A stretch of 64,000 bases of DNA from Paraburkholderia sp. UYCP14C (lineage in GTDB: Bacteria > Pseudomonadota > Gammaproteobacteria > Burkholderiales > Burkholderiaceae): assembly GCF_004197395.1 (NCBI RefSeq), contig NZ_SELS01000009.1, forward strand, positions 124,001-188,000. Reading direction: 5' to 3'. The notes beneath the pieces were generated by a model. That model made no database searches. It was given only the letters and a program-made list of their open reading frames with translations, and had not been told where the DNA came from. Positions 27,725-35,777 of the stretch are shown piece after piece (the stretch's first letter is position 1; each line of letters opens with the position of its first letter). The position numbers and the translations under genes were made by a program.

Positions 27725-28008
27725 GGGGTCATCCTTTTTATTAAAGAATACTGAGTACTTGGACGTGTTCCGGAACGGCGAGACGGGTCTCGATGGTTGG
27801 TTGTTTTTATTCTTGACGGGGTGGGGCCTCGACGCCGCCGCAGGCCACGCGACTCCGCGCATCGCGCACCGGGGCGCGCCTTTGCGGCGGCGCGTGAAGG
27901 TGCGGCGGGGCGTGCTGGTGAAGCGTCGCTCGGAGGGGCATCTATCGATCAGCCTGAATTGGTTTGGTACGAGGCGAGGGGTGCGGCAATATGCGGGTCG
28001 TGCCGTAT

Positions 28009-28030
28009 TAGTTATACGACGACATATGAA
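28009..28030. promoter_or_regulatory. Operator-like repeat, site 1
   Basis: This 22-base sequence matches 28172-28193 at 17 of 22 positions. It starts TAGTTATA and contains GACGAC before an AT half-site. It resembles operators of GntR/FCD sugar-acid regulators and lies about 285 bases upstream of the polygalacturonase start. Confidence 0.4.
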
Positions 28031-28171
28031 TGGTAGGCGAAGGTTGCGTCTACGTACATGCAGTACTTACCCGAACTTACATTGTGACAATTTAATGTTC
28101 CTGGATTTACAGGGCTATCGGAGGTGATGAGCTGCCATTGCTCTTGTCCCCCAGATAGCTATCGCAAGAGC

Positions 28172-28193
28172 TAGTTATATGACAACGTATAAC
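28172..28193. promoter_or_regulatory. Operator-like repeat, site 2
   Basis: This second copy is the better palindrome: GTTATA and TATAAC are perfect inverted arms around an 8-base centre. Two copies 163 bases apart suggest looping or cooperative binding by one regulator, which is not encoded nearby. Confidence 0.42.
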
Positions 28194-28332
28194 AAAAGGG
28201 GTTGGATCCCAAGATGAGTCGAGCAGGGCGAGGCCCGCGCGGACGAGATTTCCGGCACTTCCCACGCTCAGCCGGACGAAAGCGAGTCCACGGCGCCGCT
28301 GCCATCTCTTTAAATAAATCGAAAAAACTTCC

Positions 28333-29127
28333 GTGCCGCTTTCGACGCGAGCTTCACGCAAAGCCATGCAACAATGGCCTCAGGTTGTGGCGGCCAGCGC
28401 GAGTGGCCGCAGATTGGTGTTCGCGGTCGGCGTCGGTCCGTATCGCTACTTCGATACCGAAGCGACCGGGCAGGGCGAGGGTTATTCGAATACGCACGGC
28501 TGGGGTGTCGTCTATAGCGCGCGGGCCACGTGGTACTCGACGCCGCGCTGGACCGCGCATCTGCAGGTCAATCACGTACAGGTGACGAATGGCGAATCGA
28601 CCACCGCGATCATGCTCGGCGTCGGCTATCAGCTCGACGCGCCCGACACGCCGGGCCCGCGCGACTTCGCGCTGCCGCGCACGAACAAGGTGACCAGAAA
28701 CGAAATCACGCTGGTGGCCGGCGCGACGATTCTGAACAGACTCGAATCGCAGACGTCGGTCGCGGAGGCGATCGAATACCGGCGCGGCCTGACGCCGTAT
28801 CTCGACGCGACGTTCGGCTATCTGCACGAAGGCAACGGGCTGTCCGCGCGCCGGGACGGCGCGACCGCGCAACTGTGGCTCACCCGTGCGTTCTTCGATC
28901 AGCGCTTCGCGCTCGGCATCGGCGCCGGCGCGTACGCGGCGATTCATCACGGCGACGCGAACGACATGCGCGACAGCGGCGACGGCATCTTGTCCGGACT
29001 CCTGTCGATCGCGGCGTCGTATCGAATGACACGGCGCTGGTCGGCGCGCGTCACGTGGAATCGCGTGATGACGCGCTATAGCCGCGATACCGACGTGATT
29101 CTCGGCGGCATCGGGGATCGGTTCTAA
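28333..29127 (+). pseudogene. Outer-membrane beta-barrel protein lacking its 5' part
   Basis: The 264-residue frame reads as the C-terminal part of an outer-membrane barrel: alternating amphipathic strands (VFAVGVGPYRYFDTEA, ATWYSTPRWTAHLQVNHVQV, TTAIMLGVGYQLD) and a final strand ending GGIGDRF with the terminal Phe. There is no signal peptide; the frame opens from a GTG or an ATG at 28366 without a ribosome site, directly after AT-rich non-coding DNA. An exported barrel cannot work without a signal, so the 5' end was most likely deleted. The downstream part is otherwise intact. The exact family is uncertain. Confidence 0.6.
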
Positions 29128-29136
29128 CGCGAGCAT

Positions 29137-29670
29137 ATGACCAATTCACACGACCCTGAAGTCCCGCCGCTGCCGGCTTCGCACGGCGCCGACGTACTCG
29201 AAGACCCGGCGCTGCTGCGTCGCCTGCTACGTGCGAAAGACCGCATCGATGCCGCGTCGCACGAAGCCTGGCCGGTGCGGCGCCTGGCTGAAGTCAGCGG
29301 CGTGTCGGAAGCGCACTTCGCGCGTTCGTTCAAGCGGGCCTTCGGCGTGCCGCCACACCGCTACCTGTTGACCCGGCGCATCGAGCAGGCTGCCACGCTG
29401 CTGCGCGACACCGACCTCGGCATCACGGACATCGCGTTCGCGACCGGCTGGGAAAGCCTCGGCACCTTCGGCCGCGTCTTTCGCGACATCACCGGCTTGA
29501 GCCCGAGCGAGATGCGTGTGCAGGCACGCGCCAACCCCGCCGAGCTCGATCGCGTGCCCGCCTGCGTGCTGAAGGCCGCGCAACGCCCGGACCTGACGAT
29601 CGCGGTGCTGGAGAAGCGCCGCCGCGTGGCCAGCGACCCCATCGAGCCGCCGACCAGCGAGGAGTCGTGA
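29137..29670 (+). CDS. Small AraC-family regulator (partner of a VOC gene)
   Basis: A 177-residue protein made almost entirely of the AraC DNA-binding domain: two helix-turn-helices at about 45-90 and 95-140 (RLAEVSGVSEAHFARSFKRA and ITDIAFATGWESLGTFGRVF). A 35-residue C-terminal tail (AVLEKRRRVASD) follows. No separate sensor domain is present. Such small AraC proteins normally sit upstream of, and overlap, a VOC/glyoxalase gene. Here only the first 24 codons of that partner remain, and the tail plus an intact partner recur at 32.5 kb. Confidence 0.85.
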   Translation: MTNSHDPEVPPLPASHGADVLEDPALLRRLLRAKDRIDAASHEAWPVRRLAEVSGVSEAHFARSFKRAFGVPPHRYLLTRRIEQAATLLRDTDLGITDIAFATGWESLGTFGRVFRDITGLSPSEMRVQARANPAELDRVPACVLKAAQRPDLTIAVLEKRRRVASDPIEPPTSEES

Positions 29671-29741
29671 ATCAGGGCGTCAACCTGATCGGCCGGTGCG
29701 TCGACGATCGCGACGCTGCGCTCGCGCTCGACCCGCCGTGA
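29667..29741 (+). pseudogene. 5' remnant of a VOC-family gene
   Basis: Starting at a GTG that overlaps the AraC stop codon, 24 codons read VNQGVNLIGRCVDDRDAAL and then hit a TGA. They align with the start of the intact VOC gene at 32627 (MNQGINVVGLYVDDQDAAL). After the Ala-Leu the similarity ends abruptly, so the rest of this copy was lost or displaced. Confidence 0.7.
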
Positions 29742-29846
29742 TGCCGGAATCCGCATGTTCGATGCGGTTTCCGACCAAGACCCCCCCATTTCGACTTCCT
29801 ATACTCGATCGACCATGCCCGGCGCCACCCTTTCTGGAAGCAAGCC

Positions 29847-31214
29847 ATGCCGACGATCCCCCAGCGTATAGAACGCCTGCCGTATTCGAGCTTTCATCGC
29901 AAACTGCTCTGGCTGGGAGGACTCGGCTACGTCTTCGATGCGATGGATGCCGCGGTGCTGGCGTTCATGCTGCCGGTGCTGCGCAACCAGTGGCATCTGA
30001 GCAGCGTGCAGACCGGCGTGCTCGGCAGCGGCACCTTCATTGGCTACTTCTTCGGCGCCGCGCTCGCCGGCATCCTCGGCGACGTGATCGGCCGGCGCAA
30101 AGTCATGGTGTGGGCGCTGATCATCTACTGCGTCGCGTCGCTGATCAGCGCCACCGCGCAGGACTGGCCTTTCTTCATGGCGACGCGCATCGTCGCCGGG
30201 GTCGGCACCGGTGCTGAAAGCGCAATCGTCGCGCCGTTTCTGTCGGAGTTCTGCGCGCGCAAGTATCGCGGCACCTTCACCGGCAGTCTGGCGGCGTTCT
30301 TCTCGTTCGGCTTCGTGTTCGCCGCGATACTCGGTTACCTGGTCATCCCGCTGGCGCCCGAAGCCTGGCGTGTCGTCTCGGTGATCACCGCGCTGCCGAT
30401 CGTCATGCTGCTGTGGTGGCGGCGTGCCTTGCCCGAATCACCGCGCTGGCTCGACAGCCGCGGCAGAACCGCCGAAGCCTCGGTGATCGTCGACCGGATG
30501 GAGGAGGTGGTGCGCGCCGCGGGCTTGCCGCTGCTGCCGGAGCAGGCGCTCGCGTCGAGCGCTCCGCCCCCGGTCGCGAGCGGCTCGCCATTCGCCAAAC
30601 TCAGGGCGCTGTGGTCGCGCCAGTTGGCCGGCATCACCGCGATGGCCTGGCTGATGTGGCTGTCGATCACGTTCAGTTACTACGCGTTCTTCACGTGGAT
30701 CCCCGGTCTGCTGGTGCAAAGCGGCATGACGATCACGCGCAGCTTTTCGTATTCGCTGGTCATGTACCTCGCGCAGATTCCCGGCTACTTCTCGGGCGCG
30801 TGGCTCAATGAAAAGATCGGCCGGCGCGCGACCATCGTCACGTACATGGCGCTGGGCGGGTTCTCCGCGCTGGGGCTCGCGCTCACGCACAGCGATGCTG
30901 AAATTCTGACGTCGGGCTTTTTGCTGTCGTTCTTCATGAACGGGACCTATGCCGGCGTCTATGCGTACACGCCCGAAGTGTTTCCCACCGAAGTGCGCGC
31001 GACCGGCATGGGCGTCTCTTCGGCGATCGGACGCCTCGGCGCGATCGCCGCGCCGATTCTGGTCGGCTTTCTGTATCCACGCCTCGGCTTCGGCGGGGTT
31101 TTCGGCGGCACGACGCTGGTGCTGATCATCGGTGCGCTGGCCGTTCTGATCATGGGCGTGTCCACCCGCGGCCGGTCGCTCGAAGAAATTGCCGCGATGC
31201 GCCTGAACCGCTGA
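29847..31214 (+). CDS. MFS transporter (sugar/aromatic-acid symporter group)
   Basis: A 455-residue permease with 12 helices, with GGAAG ribosome site. Signatures: GGLGYVFDAMDAAVLAFMLP at helix 1, GILGDVIGRRKVM in the 2-3 loop, RIVAGVGTGAESAI in helix 4, PESPRWL after helix 6, and TPEVFPTEVRATGMG after helix 10. These place it with the metabolite and aromatic-acid (niacin/benzoate-like) symporters. It is followed 55 bases later by an amidohydrolase, so it probably imports that enzyme's substrate. The two genes sit between the duplicated AraC/VOC sequences. Confidence 0.9.
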   Translation: MPTIPQRIERLPYSSFHRKLLWLGGLGYVFDAMDAAVLAFMLPVLRNQWHLSSVQTGVLGSGTFIGYFFGAALAGILGDVIGRRKVMVWALIIYCVASLISATAQDWPFFMATRIVAGVGTGAESAIVAPFLSEFCARKYRGTFTGSLAAFFSFGFVFAAILGYLVIPLAPEAWRVVSVITALPIVMLLWWRRALPESPRWLDSRGRTAEASVIVDRMEEVVRAAGLPLLPEQALASSAPPPVASGSPFAKLRALWSRQLAGITAMAWLMWLSITFSYYAFFTWIPGLLVQSGMTITRSFSYSLVMYLAQIPGYFSGAWLNEKIGRRATIVTYMALGGFSALGLALTHSDAEILTSGFLLSFFMNGTYAGVYAYTPEVFPTEVRATGMGVSSAIGRLGAIAAPILVGFLYPRLGFGGVFGGTTLVLIIGALAVLIMGVSTRGRSLEEIAAMRLNR

Positions 31215-31269
31215 AGCGTGCACAGCCGGCGCATCGCGCGCTCGCACCCTGCAACCCGAGGAACCACAT

Positions 31270-32514
31270 ATGGACCGCATTCTGTTCAAGAACGGCGCTT
31301 TGCTCGATCCGCTGCATCATGCATTGCAGCCGGGCTACAACCTGCTGGTTGAAGGCGACACTATCAAGGAAGTATCGCCGCAGCCGATCGATGCGCCCGA
31401 CGCACAGGTGATCGGTCTGAACGGCAAGACCATCATGCCGGGCCTGATCGACTTGCATGCGCATATGGTCGCGACGCAATTCGATTTGCCGAGCCAGGTG
31501 AACATGCCCAACGTATTCGTCACCCTGAAGGCGCTGCCGATCATGCGCGGCATCCTGCGGCGCGGCTTCACCACGGTTCGCGACGCGGGCGGCGCCGGCT
31601 TCGCGCTCAAGCAATCGGTCGAAATGGGCCTCGCGCAAGGGCCGCGCCTGTTCGTCGCCGGACGCGCGCTGAGCCAGACCGGCGGCCACGGCGACGGCCG
31701 CGCGCGCACGGACTTCATGCCCGGCGACGCGCCTTGCAACTGCTGCGTGCGAGTCGGTGCGTTGAGCCGGGTCGTCGACGGCGTCGACGCGTTGCGCCGC
31801 GCCGTGCGCGAAGAACTGCAGATGGGCGCCGACCAGATCAAGATCATGGCCTCCGGCGGCGTCGCGTCGCCGACCGACCCGATCGGCGCGCTCGGCTATT
31901 CGGAGGACGAGATCCGCGCGGTCGTCGCCGAAGCCGAGGCACGCGGCACCTACGTGATGGCGCACGCCTACACGGCTGAATCGATGCGACGCGCGGTGCG
32001 CTGCGGCGTGCGCACCATCGAGCACGGCAACCTGATCGATGCGCCGACCGCCGATCTGATGGCCGAGTGCGGCGCGTACGTGGTACCCACGCTGGTAGCC
32101 TACGAGGCCTTGCATCTCGAAGGCGTGCGCTATGGCTTGTCGGCCGAGAGCGCGGCCAAGATCGACACCGTGCGTGAAGCCGGCTTGAAGTCGCTGGAGA
32201 TTTTCAGGCGCGCCGGGGTCAAGATGGGCTTCGGCTCCGATCTGCTCGGCCCGGGCCACCGGATGCAAAGCGACGAGTTCGCGATCCGCGCGCAAGTGCT
32301 GAGTCCCGCCGAGATCATCGGCAGCGCCACCACCATCGGCGCCGAAATTCTCGGCATGACGGGTAAGCTGGGGCGCCTCACCCCGGGCGCCTATGCCGAC
32401 GTGCTGGTGGTCGACGGCGATCCGTTGCGCGACCTGAGCTGCCTGACGGGCCAGGGCGAGCACATCCCGCTGGTGATGAAGGGCGGCCGCGTCGAATTCA
32501 ACGAATTGCATTGA
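31270..32514 (+). CDS. Metal-dependent amidohydrolase (imidazolonepropionase/Xaa-Pro dipeptidase-like)
   Basis: A 414-residue cytosolic TIM-barrel amidohydrolase. The N-terminal composite sandwich leads to PGLIDLHAHM (first metal ligands). Then come QIKIMASGGV (Lys ligand), MAHAYT and IEHGNLID (His ligands), and GSDLLGPGH (catalytic Asp). The C-terminus has the usual GKLGRLTPGAYADVLVVDGD. This matches the group annotated as imidazolonepropionase-related or prolidase-like enzymes, which act on cyclic amides, N-acyl-prolines and similar compounds. A GAGG ribosome site precedes the ATG. It is paired with the MFS gene. Confidence 0.9.
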   Translation: MDRILFKNGALLDPLHHALQPGYNLLVEGDTIKEVSPQPIDAPDAQVIGLNGKTIMPGLIDLHAHMVATQFDLPSQVNMPNVFVTLKALPIMRGILRRGFTTVRDAGGAGFALKQSVEMGLAQGPRLFVAGRALSQTGGHGDGRARTDFMPGDAPCNCCVRVGALSRVVDGVDALRRAVREELQMGADQIKIMASGGVASPTDPIGALGYSEDEIRAVVAEAEARGTYVMAHAYTAESMRRAVRCGVRTIEHGNLIDAPTADLMAECGAYVVPTLVAYEALHLEGVRYGLSAESAAKIDTVREAGLKSLEIFRRAGVKMGFGSDLLGPGHRMQSDEFAIRAQVLSPAEIIGSATTIGAEILGMTGKLGRLTPGAYADVLVVDGDPLRDLSCLTGQGEHIPLVMKGGRVEFNELH

Positions 32515-32539
32515 GCCTGCGAATCATCCATCCGTTTTG

Positions 32540-32626
32540 CCTGCGCACCCGACGATCGCAGTTTTGGAGAAGCGCCGCCGCGTGGCCAGCGATACAGTCG
32601 AGCCCTCAATCACGGAGGGAAGAATC
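32540..32626 (+). pseudogene. Detached C-terminal tail of an AraC gene (duplicate)
   Basis: Directly upstream of the intact VOC gene, and without a start of its own, the DNA encodes TIAVLEKRRRVASD, the same tail as the AraC protein ending at 29670. A 28-base stretch is identical (29609-29636 and 32565-32592); the rest has diverged. It is therefore a second copy of the AraC/VOC junction rather than coding sequence. Confidence 0.7.
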
Positions 32627-33040
32627 ATGAATCAGGGTATCAATGTGGTCGGTTTGTACGTCGACGATCAGGATGCGGCGCTTTCGTTCTACGTCGACAA
32701 GCTCGGCTTTCGCGTCCACACGGACGTGCGCAACGGCGCTTACCGCTGGCTCACGGTCCAGCACCCGGAGCAGCCGACTTTCCAGCTGGGGCTGTTCGCG
32801 CCGGGGCCGCCGGTCCACGACGAAGCGACCGCGCAAACGCTGCGTGCGATGGTCGCGAAGGGAGCGATGCCGCCATTGGTGCTGTCCGTTGCGGACTGTC
32901 GCGCGAGCTACGAGCAGTTGATGGCGCGCGGCGTGGAATTCACGCAGGAGCCGGTGGATCGATACGGCAGCGTCGATGCGGGCTTTCGCGATCCGGCCGG
33001 CAATGGCTGGAAGATGATCCAGGCGGCAGCGGGCAAGTGA
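32627..33040 (+). CDS. VOC-family protein (glyoxalase/bleomycin-resistance fold)
   Basis: A 137-residue protein with a GGAGGGA ribosome site. It has the two beta-alpha-beta3 modules of the vicinal-oxygen-chelate fold: GLYVDDQDAALSFYVDKLGF at the start and YGSVDAGFRDPAGNGWKMIQ at the end. Members may be lyases, dioxygenases or drug-binding proteins; which is unknown. Intact members usually follow a small AraC gene, but here that partner is 3 kb away and only its tail is adjacent. Confidence 0.85.
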   Translation: MNQGINVVGLYVDDQDAALSFYVDKLGFRVHTDVRNGAYRWLTVQHPEQPTFQLGLFAPGPPVHDEATAQTLRAMVAKGAMPPLVLSVADCRASYEQLMARGVEFTQEPVDRYGSVDAGFRDPAGNGWKMIQAAAGK

Positions 33041-33043
33041 GCG

Positions 33044-34087
33044 TCAGCGAGGCGCCGTCACGTCCGCCTCGCGCAGAAAGTGCGCAATCGTGTCTTCGAT
33101 CACCGCTCGCGCAAGCCCCTGCACGATGAACACGAGCCGCGTCGTGCGATCGTCGTCGGGCCAGGCGTCGAGGCGTAGCGGCTCGTGCAGTAGCTGCTGC
33201 ACGCCATGAAACACGATCGGCCGCGCCTCGCCGATGAAATTGCCGATTCCCTTGACCCGCAGGATGCGTTCGCCGTGATAGCCGAGCAGCACGGTCAGCG
33301 CGGTTTCGAAGGACTGCATCGGCAACGGCTGCGCGTAGGTGAGGCAGAAGCTTTCGATGTCCGGATGGGCGGCGCGCGCGGCCGCCGTGCCGCTCATCAG
33401 CGATGCGCGTCGCGCGGGCGCGGCACGCAGCCACGGCCGCACGGTACGCGGCGTCAGGATGCCGAGCAACTGGCGCGCGTCGAGCTCGCCGTTGCGCACG
33501 GGGATGCGCGTCGCCGTGGGATTGAGCGTGTCGAGCGTCGCGCTCAGTTCGGCGAGCGCCGCGGCATCGGCCAGCTCGGCTTTGGTCAGCAACAGACGGT
33601 CGGCGACCGCGACCTGCTGACGCGATTCCTCGTGACGTTCAAGCTGCGCGGCGCCGTGCTTCGCATCGACGGTCGTCACGATGCCGTCGAGTTGCACTCG
33701 TCCTTCGAGCGCCGCGTCGCCAAGCAGCAGCGAGATCACCGGGCCGGGTCGCGCGAGCCCCGTGGTCTCGATCAGAATCCGCTCGAACGCCGGAATCTCG
33801 CCCCGCTCGCGGCGCGCGAGCAGGTCGGCGACGGTCGCCGCCAGTTCGTCGCGCACGCCGCAGCACAGGCAGCCGTTTTCGAGCAGCGCGACGGTTTCGT
33901 CGCGCGACGTGCTGACGAACAGATGATCGAGACCGATCGCGCCGAGCTCGTTGATGACCACCGCGCAACGGCCTAGCACCGGCTGCGGCAGCAGGCGATT
34001 GAGCAGCGTGGTCTTGCCCGAGCCGAGAAACCCCGTCAGCAGCGTGACGGGAATCGGGGCCGCGTGCGCGAGCTGGCTCTGCGTCAC
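33044..34087 (-). CDS. COG0523/CobW-type GTP-binding metallochaperone
   Basis: A 347-residue G3E GTPase. Walker A is GFLGSGKTTLLNRLL (about 17-31). The metal-binding motif is GCLCCG (about 71-76), followed by IETTGLARPGPV and LLTKAELAD for guanine recognition. The C-terminal CobW domain ends with the GNFIGEARPIVFHGVQQLL segment. Such proteins deliver zinc, cobalt or nickel to target enzymes. It starts with GTG at 34087, immediately after the stop of the metallo-beta-lactamase-fold gene, so the two are coupled; that hydrolase is an obvious candidate client. Confidence 0.9.
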   Translation of the reverse strand: MTQSQLAHAAPIPVTLLTGFLGSGKTTLLNRLLPQPVLGRCAVVINELGAIGLDHLFVSTSRDETVALLENGCLCCGVRDELAATVADLLARRERGEIPAFERILIETTGLARPGPVISLLLGDAALEGRVQLDGIVTTVDAKHGAAQLERHEESRQQVAVADRLLLTKAELADAAALAELSATLDTLNPTATRIPVRNGELDARQLLGILTPRTVRPWLRAAPARRASLMSGTAAARAAHPDIESFCLTYAQPLPMQSFETALTVLLGYHGERILRVKGIGNFIGEARPIVFHGVQQLLHEPLRLDAWPDDDRTTRLVFIVQGLARAVIEDTIAHFLREADVTAPR

Positions 34088-35110
34088 TCAGATCACCTGC
34101 AGGTCTTTACCGACGATGATCCGTCCGTCGAAATGCCTGCGCGCGTCGGCGGCCCACATGTCGTCGGTGATCGCGGGGTCGCCGCCGGGCACGAAGTGGC
34201 TCAGCACCAGCGTCTTCACGCCGGCCGCGGCGGCGATCCGGCCGACCTGCTCGGTCGTGGTGTGGCTCTTCATCAGGTGATCGAGCAGCGTCGGTGCGTT
34301 GTCGACGGTCTTCATCAACTTTTCCAGCGCGGGCAGGTACATCACTTCGTGGACGAGTACGTCCGCGCCCCTGGCGAAGTCGGCGAGCGGCGGATAGTAG
34401 GTCGTGTCGCCGGAGAAGACGATCGTGCGATCCCGCGTCTCGAAGCGGTACGCGAATGCCGGCTTGATCGTGTAGTGATCGACCAGCAGTGACGTAACGC
34501 GCACGCGCTCGTCTTCCATCACGACGCGCGGCCCGTCGAACTCGTGGACGTTGATCAGCGGACGCATCGGCGGGCGGCCTTCTTCGCGCATGCGCACGTC
34601 GAGATCGATCGCGTTCATGTCGACGAAGTCGTCGATCATCTTCGTGATGCGCGGCGGCCCGTACAGATTGACCGGCGTGCGCAGACCGGTGGCCCACGCG
34701 AGGAACACGAGATTGCCGAGGTCGGCGTTGTGATCCGAATGATGATGCGTGAGGAAGATGTCGCGAATGCCCGGCAGCTTGATGCCCGCCTTGGTCAATT
34801 GAAGCGCGACGCCGTTGCCGCAATCGACCACGTACGGCTGGCCATCGACCACCAGTACGTTCGACGGCGCCGCGCGCAGATCCGACGGCGTCGGGCCGCC
34901 TTTGGTGCCGAGCAGGATCAGCTGGGTGCCGTTGGTCGAGGGACCGGCTGTGGCGGCGCCGGTCGTCGCGGAGGTCGTTGCTGCGGGCGTCGCGCTCGCC
35001 GGCGACTGCGCGTTGGCCTCCTGCATCCACGGCAGCGCGGCGGTGGTGCCGGCGGTCACGGCAAGCCGCATGAAGTCGCGGCGGGAGCGTCCAAACGGCT
35101 GATCGCTCAT
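34088..35110 (-). CDS. Tat-exported metallo-beta-lactamase-fold hydrolase
   Basis: A 340-residue periplasmic MBL-fold protein. The ATG at 35110 has GGAG upstream and yields a twin-arginine signal (SRRDFMRLAVTAG). An Ala/Thr-rich linker follows. The metal site is THHHSDHNADL, with further ligands in FSGDTTYYPP and LVLSHFVPGG, as in the ribonuclease Z/arylsulfatase-like branch. A wider frame beginning at 35167 would bury the Tat signal. It is translationally adjacent to the COG0523 metallochaperone, which may load its zinc. The substrate is unknown. Confidence 0.88.
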   Translation of the reverse strand: MSDQPFGRSRRDFMRLAVTAGTTAALPWMQEANAQSPASATPAATTSATTGAATAGPSTNGTQLILLGTKGGPTPSDLRAAPSNVLVVDGQPYVVDCGNGVALQLTKAGIKLPGIRDIFLTHHHSDHNADLGNLVFLAWATGLRTPVNLYGPPRITKMIDDFVDMNAIDLDVRMREEGRPPMRPLINVHEFDGPRVVMEDERVRVTSLLVDHYTIKPAFAYRFETRDRTIVFSGDTTYYPPLADFARGADVLVHEVMYLPALEKLMKTVDNAPTLLDHLMKSHTTTEQVGRIAAAAGVKTLVLSHFVPGGDPAITDDMWAADARRHFDGRIIVGKDLQVI

Positions 35111-35327
35111 GGGCGGTGTCTCCTGAGTTTTCGCCATTCTTGTTGGGATGGCCTGAACGCGTCGCATGGGCGAGCGCTTGAACCAGTGGATTCTAGCGGG
35201 CTCGGGGACTGACCGGGGGCGTGAATCGGAAATACGTCGGACCGTATACGGTCGACGGCGCGTCGCACGATCGCGCCGCGCCGCCGGCCTTCATGCCGGA
35301 CCAATGGACCACTGAACTATTGGGCCA

Positions 35328-35720
35328 TCACTGCTGATGCTGCTGCAGATACTGCCGAACGTCGTTCAACGTCACACGGCCCGAATGCGCGCTATCGATC
35401 TCGTCAAAATGTTTGGCGATATAGCCGAGCCCATTGCTTTGCGCCTGGGCCTTGGTGATCGACGAGCCGTTGCTGAGCACCGAATTCGCGCCCAGCCTGC
35501 TCTCCATGCGCTGCTGAGCCTGCTGCTGCAGCGTCGAGCCGGTGGTTGGCGCGACCGCGTTAGCACGGTTATGAGGAAAGAACGGACCATCCACGCCGTG
35601 TCCGCCGTTGGGTAGCGTCACGGGCGCCACCGGCTGAGGCGGCAACGCGTGTGCACTGCCGACGACCACACCGAGGACGATCAACGCCAGCGTACGTCGC
35701 AAGATATCGATTGAGGACAT
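35328..35720 (-). CDS. Exported EF-hand-like small protein
   Basis: A 130-residue protein from the ATG at 35720; a signal peptide ends near residue 27 (SAHA). The middle is Gln-rich. The C-terminus (FDEIDSAHSGRVTLNDVRQY) is an EF-hand-like loop, but loop position 3 is Ala rather than Asp/Asn, so calcium binding may be weak. It follows the S10 peptidase gene by 57 bases in the same direction and may be co-transcribed with it. Confidence 0.7.
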   Translation of the reverse strand: MSSIDILRRTLALIVLGVVVGSAHALPPQPVAPVTLPNGGHGVDGPFFPHNRANAVAPTTGSTLQQQAQQRMESRLGANSVLSNGSSITKAQAQSNGLGYIAKHFDEIDSAHSGRVTLNDVRQYLQQHQQ

Positions 35721-35777
35721 GATCACTCGCCATAAAAAGTAGTCGGAGGGTTTCGCGCGAAGCGAAACCACCATCAA

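Larger units (their letters stand above)
27725..28332. other. 608-base upstream region of the GH28 gene
   Basis: No gene is recognised in this region. It becomes clearly AT-richer between about 27990 and 28200, holds the two operator-like repeats listed separately, and ends in the truncated barrel gene. Short frames on both strands show no family resemblance. Confidence 0.45.

Noticed and set aside
25595-27754. 719-codon plus-strand frame opposite the polygalacturonase
   Set aside because: Extremely Arg/Val/Asp-rich composition typical of antisense frames in GC-rich genes; the minus strand has all GH28 motifs.
28107-28367. 86-codon minus-strand frame near the truncated barrel gene
   Set aside because: No family match and it overlaps operator-like repeats; likely chance.
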